Origin: Blautia sp. MSJ-9
GTDB lineage: Bacteria; Bacillota; Clostridia; Lachnospirales; Lachnospiraceae
Direction: 5' to 3'
Assembly: GCF_018919065.1 (NCBI RefSeq)
Contig: NZ_JAHLQG010000042.1
Span: 1-59,827 of the forward strand
DNA: 59,827 nt
The notes under the pieces are model-generated. The model had not been told where the DNA came from, made no database searches, and saw nothing but the letters and a program-made list of their open reading frames with translations. Below are positions 18,079-26,622 of this stretch, in pieces. Both the position numbers and the translations under genes were made by a program. Numbering within the stretch: the first letter of the stretch is position 1; each line of letters begins with the position of its first letter.

Positions 18079-18477
18079 ATGAGAGAGCGAATTGAAAGTA
18101 AGCATGTAACAAAAGAAATCAAAAGTCAGATGCCAGTGATCCCGGTGGAAATTGTTAAAGAAAGAGGCTGTACGTTCTGCCCGTATTATCTGGGCAATTA
18201 TGAGAAACAGCCACGCTGTATGATGAAAACCTGTGCCTGGGATGATGAAAATGAACGTTTCCATCCAGTTCTTCGTGGACTGATTCCATTTTATAAAGAG
18301 AAGATGGAAAAAGCAGAAGAGAAGTTCCTTGCAATGAAAAAGATTTATACAACACTGTTAGGAATGTTTGCCGATGAAATGAAGCAAGAAGAGTTGGAAA
18401 AAGATGAATGTTACGGATGTGCCTATGGAAAATGTGGACCATGTATCGGCATCTGTTACAAATCAATGAAAGTATAG
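18079..18477 (+). CDS. Cysteine-rich conserved protein of the element
   Basis: 132 residues with ten cysteines in paired spacing: CTFCPYY, CMMKTCAW, and a C-terminal cluster CYGCAYGKCGPCIGICYK. The pattern suggests one or two metal-binding knuckles. It is preceded by GGAGGA and opens a new transcription unit followed by SSB. I recognise it only as a protein that recurs next to SSB in Tn1549-like elements; no function is known to me. Confidence 0.65.
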   Translation: MRERIESKHVTKEIKSQMPVIPVEIVKERGCTFCPYYLGNYEKQPRCMMKTCAWDDENERFHPVLRGLIPFYKEKMEKAEEKFLAMKKIYTTLLGMFADEMKQEELEKDECYGCAYGKCGPCIGICYKSMKV

Positions 18478-18490
18478 GAGGGTTAAGCCA

Positions 18491-18889
18491 ATGAATACAA
18501 CAGTTATTTCCGGGCGATTGGTAAGAAATCCCGGATACAACGAAGTGGAGAATGAAAAAGGACTTCATAAGATTGCCAAGTTTGTTCTGGCAGTCAGAAG
18601 AAATTATTCCGATGAAGTCAGTTTCATTCCGGTAAAGGCTTTTGCAAAGAAAGCAGAATTTGCCAGAGATTATCTGATGCAGGGCACGAAGGTCATGGTG
18701 GAAGGCGAGATTGTCACAGGTAATTATGAAGATAAGGATACCGGGAAAAAGATTTATACCACCGAAGTGTATGCAAACCGGATTGAATTCGCAGGTGCAA
18801 AAATGGTTGACAGACCACCGTTTCCAGAAGATGCGGAAGGGTTCTTAGAGATCCCAGAGGGCATGGAAGAAGAAATGCCGTTTAGATAG
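18491..18889 (+). CDS. ssb: Single-stranded DNA-binding protein
   Basis: 132 residues with one OB fold: MNTTVISGRLVRNPGYNEVE, FVLAVRRN, FIPVKAFAKKAEFARDYL and GTKVMVEGEIVTGNYED, then a short acidic tail ending in Phe-Arg instead of the usual DDDIPF tip. It would coat single strands made during transfer or replication of the element. The altered tip suggests weaker contact with host repair proteins. AGGAGG precedes the start. Confidence 0.9.
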   Translation: MNTTVISGRLVRNPGYNEVENEKGLHKIAKFVLAVRRNYSDEVSFIPVKAFAKKAEFARDYLMQGTKVMVEGEIVTGNYEDKDTGKKIYTTEVYANRIEFAGAKMVDRPPFPEDAEGFLEIPEGMEEEMPFR

Positions 18890-18902
18890 AGGAGGATAAA
18901 AG

Positions 18903-19295
18903 ATGGTTTCAGTAGATCAGGCGTATATGGTAGGGCATATGAAGAATGCCGATGGAAGTATCAATAACAAAAATGTAGTGCTGTCAGCAGCATGTGAAGC
19001 AGCGGAACTGTTCCAGTGCATGATGTCAGTAAATCAGAAACTGGAGGACTGGCAGAGATTTAACCACACCTTGGAGCAGCATCTTAGAAGTGTGGAATGT
19101 GAGAAAATCCATGATATCTGTCAGGCAGTATATGGAATGAAACATCTGTCCGATGAACTGGAAGGATTGTATCTGGCAAGAGAGGATGAACAGATATGCC
19201 TTCTGTACTATCAGGTATTTGTAGGGATGTTGGAAATCAATATTAATTCAGCCGAAGTGCTGTACAAACAGAAGGAGGAAACAATCAATGAGTAA
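18903..19295 (+). CDS. Hypothetical protein upstream of the rep genes
   Basis: 130 residues, mostly helical, with AACEAAELFQCMMSVNQKLEDW and a Glu-rich C-terminus. No motif I recognise. It is tightly packed: GGAGG site 13 nt after ssb, and its end overlaps the RepA_N-like gene by 8 nt, so it probably belongs to the replication operon. Confidence 0.6.
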   Translation: MVSVDQAYMVGHMKNADGSINNKNVVLSAACEAAELFQCMMSVNQKLEDWQRFNHTLEQHLRSVECEKIHDICQAVYGMKHLSDELEGLYLAREDEQICLLYYQVFVGMLEININSAEVLYKQKEETINE

Positions 19296-20169
19296 GATGG
19301 AGTATATGCCGGTAGATTGTCTGCAGGTGCCGAAGGTGCTGTTCCAGATGGAAAAATACAAAAATCTGTCAAATACAGCAAAGATTTTATACAGCTTATT
19401 TCTGGATCGTTTGAAATTTGCGGTGCAGAATGGTTGGGTAGATGGTAAGGGGGATTTGTATGTAATTTATCCAAAAAGTGAAATGAAGAAAGACCTGAAT
19501 ACAACCAGATATGGGGTAGATCAGGCAGTACAGGAACTGGTGGAGGTTGGAAATCTGGTGCGTATCATTCCGAACAATGGAAAGGCAAACCACTTTTATA
19601 TCAACGATATTTATGAAAATGAGATGGAGGAAGAATCAATGATGACATTAGACAGCATTATGGCAAATATGCCGATGGAAGAAAGAGAAATTATCATGGA
19701 CAAGATGGTGGCAGCATCCAGAGATATTCTGGAAACAATTGCAGATATGGGATATCTGGATGAATATGAGACACCACTGACTCCTATGGAAGAAAGAAAT
19801 TATCGAGATGAGCTTGAACAGCTTGATATTGATCAGATTTCCTGTGATGGCTATGAATTTGGCATGGACCTGGCATTTGGAATCCTGGAAGAAAATGAGG
19901 AAAATGCTGATAGAGTACTGGACATTCAGAAGTATGTGAATAGGCAGAATAAAAAGTGTTCAAAAAAGAAATATATGAAAGTTCTGGAGACTCTGGTACA
20001 CGCAATAGGAAATGATGAAGGATTTATTGCCGATATGTATGCGTGTGATAAAGAGGCAAGGAAAATTTATCTGGAAGAAGCGGTGAATGCGTTCAATTAT
20101 GTGCTTGATGAATTGTGTCATGGCACAGGAAGTGCAGCAGGGTATGACTTCAACAATATGGAAGAATAG
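19288..20169 (+). CDS. RepA_N-type replication initiator 1
   Basis: 293 residues. The first about 110 residues have the RepA_N winged-helix look: VPKVLFQMEKYKNLSNTAKILYSLFLDR, then NGWVDGKGDLYVIYPKSEM and DLNTTRYGVDQAVQELVEVG. Such proteins initiate replication of low-copy plasmids and of the circular form of conjugative elements. The C-terminal half is acidic and has no motif I recognise. A second protein with the same N-terminal domain follows after 10 nt, so one of the two may have another role. Confidence 0.75.
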   Translation: MSKMEYMPVDCLQVPKVLFQMEKYKNLSNTAKILYSLFLDRLKFAVQNGWVDGKGDLYVIYPKSEMKKDLNTTRYGVDQAVQELVEVGNLVRIIPNNGKANHFYINDIYENEMEEESMMTLDSIMANMPMEEREIIMDKMVAASRDILETIADMGYLDEYETPLTPMEERNYRDELEQLDIDQISCDGYEFGMDLAFGILEENEENADRVLDIQKYVNRQNKKCSKKKYMKVLETLVHAIGNDEGFIADMYACDKEARKIYLEEAVNAFNYVLDELCHGTGSAAGYDFNNMEE

Positions 20170-20179
20170 GAAATAAATT

Positions 20180-20998
20180 ATGGCAGATTTTGAATACTTC
20201 AGAGCAGAAGAATCTGACCAGTTTTCTTTTTTCCGAATACCGAAAGCTCTGTTTACAGAAAAGGAATTTCAGGGTCTTTCCACAGATGCAAAACTCTTGT
20301 ATGGAATCCTTTTAGACCGCATCAGTCTATCAAAGAAAAATGGATGGATTGACAGTGACGGTTATGTCTATATCATTTATACGATTGCAGAACTGCAGGA
20401 TCTTTTGCGGATGTCCCATACGACTGTAACAAAGCTCCTTTATGAACTTGACAGTGTGCATGGAATTGGACTGATTGAACGTTACCGGCAGGGAAATAAC
20501 CGTCCCTCTGTCATATATGTGAAAAATTTTGTGAAACGGGTCAGAGGAAAGCCAGACAGATATTTTCATTCTGGATTGCAAGAAACTGGAAGTCCGGATA
20601 GCAAGGAGTTGGAAATCCGGATAGCAAGAAATTGGAAGTCCGGGCAGCAAAAAAATAGAAGTCCGGACTGCAAGAATCTGGAAGGAAGTAATACTAAGAT
20701 AAATAAGACAGAAAAGAATCATACTGATAAGAGTAAGAGCAACACTCACGCTTTGGAAGAAAATTTCAGTCAGTATGGGAGATTCAAAAATGTTGTTCTG
20801 TCGGAACCGGAACTGCAGGAGTTGATGACTTTATTTCCGTGGGACTACCAGAAACGGATTGATCATCTTTCTGTTTATATGAAATCCAGTGGAAAAGAGT
20901 ATCAGAATCATTTTGCAACAATCTGTCTTTGGGCAGAACGAGATGGAGCCAGGGCAGGAATGGACAAATATGAATTTCAGGAAGGAGAAAGCCTGTGA
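20180..20998 (+). CDS. RepA_N-type replication initiator 2, with intragenic iterons
   Basis: 272 residues. N-terminal RepA_N domain: FFRIPKALFTEKEFQGLSTD, ILLDRISLSKKNGWIDSDGY, then a DNA-binding helix pair (MSHTTVTKLLYELDSV). Residues about 134-168 form a repetitive linker rich in Ser, Asn, Lys and Asp. This linker is encoded by five 23-bp direct repeats (20578-20685), whose period is not a multiple of three, so the DNA and not the peptide appears conserved. RepA_N plasmids are known to keep their origin inside rep, so this is the likely origin. A C-terminal helical domain follows. A DnaC-like loader gene overlaps its stop. Confidence 0.8.
   Translation: MADFEYFRAEESDQFSFFRIPKALFTEKEFQGLSTDAKLLYGILLDRISLSKKNGWIDSDGYVYIIYTIAELQDLLRMSHTTVTKLLYELDSVHGIGLIERYRQGNNRPSVIYVKNFVKRVRGKPDRYFHSGLQETGSPDSKELEIRIARNWKSGQQKNRSPDCKNLEGSNTKINKTEKNHTDKSKSNTHALEENFSQYGRFKNVVLSEPELQELMTLFPWDYQKRIDHLSVYMKSSGKEYQNHFATICLWAERDGARAGMDKYEFQEGESL
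20578..20685 (+). repeat. Five 23-bp iterons inside the rep gene, probable origin
   Basis: Copies start at 20578, 20601, 20624, 20647 and 20670 (the last is partial). Each begins gcaa, continues with an A-rich stretch and contains ggaagtccgg or a close variant. The period is exactly 23 bp. Confidence 0.85.
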
Positions 20999-21792
20999 TG
21001 GAAAATAAAGTAACAGCAGATTATCTGGATGAAGAGGGATGTCTTCATTGTGGTATCTGTGGAAAAAGAAAACAGATGAAAGTCAGTCTGATGGGATTTG
21101 AGCATGTAGTGTCCTGTTTGTGCGAATGCGAGGTAAAAGCCAGGCAGGAACTGGATGAGAAGATGCAGCGGGAAGAAGCACAGAGGCTGCTTTATCAGAG
21201 AAAGTCAGTCGGACTTCGGGAAAGAAGATTCTGGGAATGGAAATTTGAAAATGACAATGGAAGCAACCAGAAGATACTAATCGCCAGGCAGTATGTAGAA
21301 AACTGGGCAGATATGAAGAGGAAAAATGTAGGATTGCTTTTGATGGGACCAGTTGGAACTGGGAAAAGTTTCTTTGCAGGCTGTATTGCAAATGCACTTT
21401 TGGAACAGGGAGAACGTGTCATGATGACAAATTTTTCCAGGATCTTAAATGAAATGACCAGCTATCAGGCAGACAAGAATCAGATCATACAAAATCTTGT
21501 GGATTATCCGCTGCTGATTATTGATGATTTAGGCATAGAGCGAAATTCCGAGTTTGCTTTGGAGCAGGTCTATAATGTGATAGACAGCCGTTATTGTAAA
21601 ATGCTTCCGCTGATCGTAACAACGAATCTGGGACTGAATGAAATGAAATCCACAGATTTGGATACTGCCCATCAGCGTATTTACAGTAGAATACTTGAAA
21701 TGTGTGTTCCCATCTATTGTGGTGGAGAAGATAAGAGAAAAGAAGAAGGGACAGAAAAACTCGTACAGGTGCAGAACCTGATTACCGGTTAA
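20998..21792 (+). CDS. DnaC/IstB-like AAA+ ATPase (helicase loader type)
   Basis: 264 residues. An N-terminal cysteine region (CLHCGICGKRKQM...CLCECE), probably zinc-binding, is followed by an AAA+ domain: Walker A GPVGTGKSFFAG, Walker B PLLIIDDLGIERN, sensor region LIVTTNLGLNEMK and arginine-finger zone RIYSRILEMC. It resembles DnaC/DnaI helicase loaders and fits with the RepA_N gene whose stop it overlaps (TGATG). ATG 20998 is used; a GTG one codon upstream is possible. Confidence 0.88.
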   Translation: MENKVTADYLDEEGCLHCGICGKRKQMKVSLMGFEHVVSCLCECEVKARQELDEKMQREEAQRLLYQRKSVGLRERRFWEWKFENDNGSNQKILIARQYVENWADMKRKNVGLLLMGPVGTGKSFFAGCIANALLEQGERVMMTNFSRILNEMTSYQADKNQIIQNLVDYPLLIIDDLGIERNSEFALEQVYNVIDSRYCKMLPLIVTTNLGLNEMKSTDLDTAHQRIYSRILEMCVPIYCGGEDKRKEEGTEKLVQVQNLITG

Positions 21793-21874
21793 TTTGTCTT
21801 TTTTTATTAAAGGGGGTGATTGCCATGATTACAGATCTGGACAGCAGTTGAATCGCTGAAAGGAGGGAAAAGTC

Positions 21875-22366
21875 ATGCAGGAAGAGGTAACTCAGAAAAC
21901 GGTCACGTTCTGTATTCGGGCTACTAAGATTACGGCAGACCTGTTGAAAAAGGTTCTTGTTGCGTATCTGCGTCATCAGAAGCAGAAATCAGTAGAGAAG
22001 AAAGCACAGAAAAATCAGCCGAAACAGGGAAAGGTCACGGTAAAAGAGCTGGCAAAACAGAATGCCGGGATGGTCAATATCGAGATCACAAATAAGAATA
22101 TCAAGTCCTTTGAACGGTATGCCAGAAAATACGGGATCAATTATGCTCTGAAAAAAGACAAGAGCAAAGAGCCTCCGGTTTATCTGGTATTTTTCAAGGG
22201 ACGTGATCAGGATGCCCTCAATGCTGCTTTCCGTGAGTTTTCCCAGAAACAGATTCAAAAAGCGAATAAGCCTTCCATTCATAAGCGTCTTGCAGCTTAC
22301 CGGGCAATGATGCCAAAGAAGACGAAGGACAAAGTAAAGAACCGGCATCAGGAGCAGAGTCGATGA
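21875..22366 (+). CDS. PcfB-like conjugation protein (DUF3801)
   Basis: 163 basic residues. The central part, VNIEITNKNIKSFERYARKYG followed by PPVYLVFFKGRDQDALNAAF, is typical of PcfB/DUF3801 proteins, which bring the relaxosome to the coupling protein. It lies directly before virD4 with an ATGA overlap, the standard order. GAAAGGAGGG precedes the start. Between the DnaC-like gene and this one only a possible 8-codon leader (21824) is seen. Confidence 0.8.
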   Translation: MQEEVTQKTVTFCIRATKITADLLKKVLVAYLRHQKQKSVEKKAQKNQPKQGKVTVKELAKQNAGMVNIEITNKNIKSFERYARKYGINYALKKDKSKEPPVYLVFFKGRDQDALNAAFREFSQKQIQKANKPSIHKRLAAYRAMMPKKTKDKVKNRHQEQSR

Positions 22367-23215
22367 AAAAGAAAAGCGGCAAAACTATGATGCAGAAGTG
22401 GAAGCTTAAAATCGGGGGTAAGCTGTCCGCCCTGGATAAAAAGAAACTGGTTCTTACAAATATCCCTTATGCTCTGGCTGCTTTCTATGCAGACCGGGCA
22501 TTTTTTCTTTACCGGAACAGTCCGGGAGAAGATATGGGGAACAAACTTTTATATGCAATGGAACACGCAGACCGGATTTTTGCTGGTTTTGTGTTAAGCA
22601 ATAACTGGAAAGATCTGCTAGCAGGTATTGTTGTTGCAGTCGTTCTGAAAGTGTTGGTCTGGCAGAAACAGGCAGACGCAAAGAAATTACGGAAAGGCAT
22701 CGAGTATGGTTCAGCTAGATGGGGAACCGCAGAGGATATCAAGCCTTATATGTCGGAAGATCCCTGGATGAATATTCCATTGACAGCAACAGAAGCATTG
22801 ACTATGGAAAGTAGACCTAAACAGCCAAAATATGCAAGAAATAAAAATATAGTGGTCATTGGCGGCAGTGGTTCCGGAAAAACTCGATTTTTCGTTAAGC
22901 CGTCAGTCATGCAGATGAACTGTTCCATGGTCATTACAGATCCGAAAGGCACTCTGATTGAGGAGTGCGGGAAGATGTTAGCAAAGGGACCACCTAAGAA
23001 AGATAAGAATGGAAATATTATGAAAGATAAATCTGGAAAAGTAGTTCATGAGCCATATGTGATTAAGGTTCTGAATACTATCAATTTTTCCAAATCGCTT
23101 CATTACAATCCATTTGCTTATATACGGTCTGAAAAAGATATCCTGAAGCTGGTGACAACAATCATTGTTAATACCAAAGGCGAAGGGGAAAAAGCTTCCG
23201 AAGATTTTTGGGTGA
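22363..23215 (+). pseudogene. VirD4-type coupling protein, 5' exon
   Basis: The first about 284 codons of a TraG/VirD4-type ATPase that feeds DNA to the conjugation channel. Visible are the N-terminal membrane segments, IEYGSARWGTAEDIKPYM, Walker A VIGGSGSGKTRFFVKP, and MVITDPKGTLIEE. The frame runs to the intron boundary after the first base of a codon (A at 23215). Splicing to 25967 would read FWVKAEKLLYTALI, the usual sequence of this family. Without splicing the frame ends at 23268. Confidence 0.88.
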
Positions 23216-25966
23216 GTGCGACACGTTTGCAGGCGGTAAAAAGTCTGCACACAGTGTTGGTTTATTAAATAATAACCAGTCTGTGAACTGATAATCTGAT
23301 AGATGGAATGATGGGGTAACGCCCTGAAACGTCTATCCTTGACGGACTTGCGTCAGCTGTAATGGCTGGGGTGGGAAGCTCCGTGACAACGACCGAGAGT
23401 AGCCGTAGGAATCTGCCAAAAGATTCTCGAAAATGCCCCAGAGGTGGGGTGCGCTACCTATAGGTCTAGGATCTATAAAATATCTATGGTTAGAATGTTT
23501 ACTTTGGCGAGTAAACTGACGAAAACTGCGAATGTACGGTTCTAAAAGAAGACCATATAGAAATGTATGGGTGCGTTAAAGCGCAGTCAGTGTGGTTTAG
23601 TAGAAATTGGTCCTACGAACGACCATGTTGTGTTACAGGCACATCCAAGCTGACAGGACTATAGCAGAGACCTAAGGATATATGTACAGATAGGATTATC
23701 GGAACGTGGAAAGGCATCAGATTCCAATATGGGATAGCCTGACGAAGAAAATAAGCAGGCGAACTGGTGCTGAAAAGCCGTGATCGAACTTATGATGAGT
23801 TCTGCGAAAAAGAGGAACTCGGAGGAATGGTCACAAGTCGGTTGAAATAAACAGGCATTATTCAGTCCTATGATAAGGATTACGAGTAAGACCAAAAGGG
23901 TCACTTTCGATAGGAGGTGATGCCTTATGCCAAAGAAAAGTAAAACATTATGTGTGGATGACCTGCGTCATGCGGAGTACTACGGAATGCAAGGTACTTT
24001 TGATGAATTATATCAAAGAAGTCAGAACGGTGAAGTATTTGAGAATCTTATGGATTTGATACTGAGCAGAGATAACATTTTACTTGCATACCGAAACATT
24101 AAAGCGAACAAAGGCAGCTACACGGCAGGAACAGACAAAAAGAACATCACAGACATTGGGAGTCTAACTCCTGATGATGTGATAAAAAGAGTGAGATTTA
24201 TTGTCACGGAGAGCAAACACGGCTACAGACCTAAGCCTGTAAGACGGAAAGATATCCCGAAACCAAACGGAAAAACACGTCCGTTGGGAATCCCATGTAT
24301 ATGGGATAGGCTGATACAGCAATGTATCAAGCAGATCATGGAACCAATCTGCGAAGCAAAGTTCAACAATAATAGTTATGGATTTCGTCCGAACAGATCC
24401 GTTGAACATGCCATTAACAGAACCTACACCATGCTTCAAATGATGAACCTGCATTATGTAATCGAGTTTGATATTAAAGGATTTTTCGATAATGTAAATC
24501 ATAGCAAGTTAATCAGACAGATATGGTCGTTGGGTATCCATGATAAAACGCTGATTTTTATTATCAAGCGAATACTGACAGCTCCAATTAAAATGCCTGA
24601 TAATACAACGGTATTGCCCGACAAAGGTACACCACAGGGCGGAATCATCTCACCACTACTGGCAAACATCGTTCTAAATGAATTAGATTGGTGGGTAGCC
24701 AGCCAATGGGAGGAGAATCCGATTGCTACAAGCAGAGGGAGAGAAAGAATAATTGGAAAAACTAAGGTTTTTGATAAAAGCCATGGTTACAGGATTATGA
24801 AAAATACGGAAATGAAAGAAATGCATATCATTCGGTATGCGGATGATTTCAGGATTTTCTGTAGAACGAAAGAGGATGCAGTCAGGACAAAAAAGGCAGT
24901 TACGGCGTGGATTGAAGAGAGGTTGAAATTAGAGGTGTCCCCAGAGAAAACAAGGATTGTGAACACCAGAAAACGGTGGTCAGAGTTTCTTGGATTCAAA
25001 ATAAGGGTAAGATTGAAGCATCATAAATATGTGGTGCAATCGGCAATCTGTGACAAAAAGGTTGAAATTGAAAGAGCAAAGCTAGTGGAGCAAGCGAAAA
25101 ATATCGCAAAACCCAGAGAGAAGAAAAGTTGTTTATCCGAAATTCAGCTATATAACTCAATGGTGTTAGGCATACAGAATTACTATCAGCTTGCCACCTG
25201 TATCAGTATTGATTGCAGAGAATTCCATAGGCGAGTGATGACAGTTTTGACGAACAGGTTAAAAACGGAAACAGGAAGTATGCTCAAACGTGAGGGTGGA
25301 ACTATCACCCAAGCAGAAAAAGAAAGATTCGGACAGTCAAAAATGATTCGATATGTTTCAGGAATTGACCAGATGATCTATCCGATTGCATTTATCAAAA
25401 ACAAAGTACCAATGGCGAAGCGGTCAATCGTTTGTAGTTATACAAAAGAAGGTCGTTCTCCAATCCATACAGAACTTAATCTTAATCAATATGTTTTGAA
25501 AGGACTGAGAGAAGATATATCTGTTGGTCACAGCACAGAATACCATGACAGTAAAATATCTTTATTTTCTGCTCAAAAGGGAAAATGTGCAATCAGTGGA
25601 GAAGAATTCACAAATGCAGAACATGTATGTGTATGGCTCAAAATACCAAGATCACTTGGTGGATTTGAAAGATATAAAAACATGGTTCTGATCCACAAGA
25701 AATATCTGATTCTGTTACAAGAACTGCCCCAAGCGGTAATAAAAGACCTGATAAAAACACTCAATATCACAAAAAAGATGCTCGTGAAAATCAATAGTCT
25801 GCGAGAACAGGCGAACCTGTCAGTAATAATATAAAACTTAAATTTGGTGACTGATTAAATGACTTGCGAAGGCAATCGATGGAGCGCCGGATGCGGTGAA
25901 AATCGCATGTCCGGTGTGAGGTGGGGGAAAAGGTGGAGATAATATCAAAACCTTACCTATCACTAT
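23216..25966 (+). mobile_element. Group II intron inserted in virD4
   Basis: The 5' end is GTGCG (23216-23220) and the 3' end is ...CTATCACTAT (25957-25966). Domain V is visible at about 25882-25919 with the catalytic AGC and the gcggtgaaaatcgc tetraloop region; domain VI follows. The reverse transcriptase gene is in domain IV. Length 2751 nt. Removal restores the virD4 frame exactly, which supports both ends. Confidence 0.92.
23927..25834 (+). CDS. ltrA: Group II intron reverse transcriptase/maturase
   Basis: 635 residues: RT domains with SYGFRPNRS, VIEFDIKGFFDNVNH, GTPQGGIISPLLANI and the catalytic IRYADDFRIF near residue 305; a maturase (X) domain around residues 380-480; and a C-terminal HNH-like region. 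The HNH is degenerate: the second Cys of the first pair is missing (GKCAISGEE), the usual His-His is Trp-Leu (VWLKIPRSLGG) and the closing CH is KKY. The protein should splice the intron and copy it, but may not cut the second target strand. It depends on the flanking intron RNA for function. Confidence 0.93.
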   Translation: MPKKSKTLCVDDLRHAEYYGMQGTFDELYQRSQNGEVFENLMDLILSRDNILLAYRNIKANKGSYTAGTDKKNITDIGSLTPDDVIKRVRFIVTESKHGYRPKPVRRKDIPKPNGKTRPLGIPCIWDRLIQQCIKQIMEPICEAKFNNNSYGFRPNRSVEHAINRTYTMLQMMNLHYVIEFDIKGFFDNVNHSKLIRQIWSLGIHDKTLIFIIKRILTAPIKMPDNTTVLPDKGTPQGGIISPLLANIVLNELDWWVASQWEENPIATSRGRERIIGKTKVFDKSHGYRIMKNTEMKEMHIIRYADDFRIFCRTKEDAVRTKKAVTAWIEERLKLEVSPEKTRIVNTRKRWSEFLGFKIRVRLKHHKYVVQSAICDKKVEIERAKLVEQAKNIAKPREKKSCLSEIQLYNSMVLGIQNYYQLATCISIDCREFHRRVMTVLTNRLKTETGSMLKREGGTITQAEKERFGQSKMIRYVSGIDQMIYPIAFIKNKVPMAKRSIVCSYTKEGRSPIHTELNLNQYVLKGLREDISVGHSTEYHDSKISLFSAQKGKCAISGEEFTNAEHVCVWLKIPRSLGGFERYKNMVLIHKKYLILLQELPQAVIKDLIKTLNITKKMLVKINSLREQANLSVII

Positions 25967-26194
25967 AAGCAGAGAAATTGCTGTATACAGCACTGATTGC
26001 TTTTATCTGGTATGAAGGGGATGAAGAGGAAAAGAATCTGAATACCCTTCTGGATCTTTTGAATGAAAGCGAAACCCGTGAAGAGGATGAAACTTACCAG
26101 AATCCTGTGGATATGATGTTCCAGGAACTGGAAGAAAGAGATTCGCAGCATTTTGCGGTCAGACAGTATAAAAAATACAAAATGGCGGCTGGTG
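25967..26194 (+). pseudogene. VirD4-type coupling protein, second exon, cut at its 3' side
   Basis: Continues the coupling protein: LLYTALIAFIWYEGDEEE, TYQNPVDMMFQELEERD, AVRQYKKYKMAAG. At about 26192 the family sequence would continue with KTAKSIL, but instead it reads VVSLKRLLNHS, the typical start of a TnpX-type element end. The remaining C-terminal ATPase half is not found in the window. Transfer by this coupling protein is therefore probably lost in this copy. Confidence 0.8.
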
Positions 26195-26199
26195 TAGTA

Positions 26200-26622
26200 A
26201 GTTTGAAGAGACTTCTTAATCACTCAATTTTAGAGAATTGGAGCTCCAAATTGATTAAAAAGTCTCTTGAGGCTTATTTTTTTACCTCAAAGGGCAAAAT
26301 TGTACTTTTTTAAAAACATTTCAAAGCAATATAACTTTTTACCCTCTGCCACCTGTGTATAGTGTAAGAAACTTTTTTACCGACACGAAATCCAGGAAAA
26401 TGAGAAAAGTTATGTTGCGACCCTGTAAAAAGGCGTCTGAGCAATGGGTTATGTGTAAGGAATTTTTTTCGGTTTCTTACACGAACCTTGGAAACAGAAT
26501 AGCCTGCCCATAGTGATACCAGATTTTTTCTGGAAATACGTCCCGGAAACATCAGAACCCGGTACAGGAACGGATATGGGGTGAGAACAGGAGCCAAATT
26601 AGAGAAAGGAGGGCGTCAGAGA
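26200..26622. other. Left-end noncoding region with nested inverted repeats
   Basis: Three inverted repeats are visible. aagagacttcttaatca pairs with tgattaaaaagtctctt (about 26207-26272) and is followed by a T-run. gcaatataactttt (about 26325) pairs with aaaagttatgttgc (about 26404). gtgtaaggaa pairs with ttcttacac (about 26452-26484), and a related gtgtaagaaac lies at about 26360. No gene. In this family the region holds the recombinase site and the tnpX promoter. Confidence 0.5.

Noticed and set aside
21824..21850. Eight-codon leader peptide before pcfB
   Set aside because: It has a G-rich site in front, but there is no attenuator structure or repeated regulatory codon to support a function.
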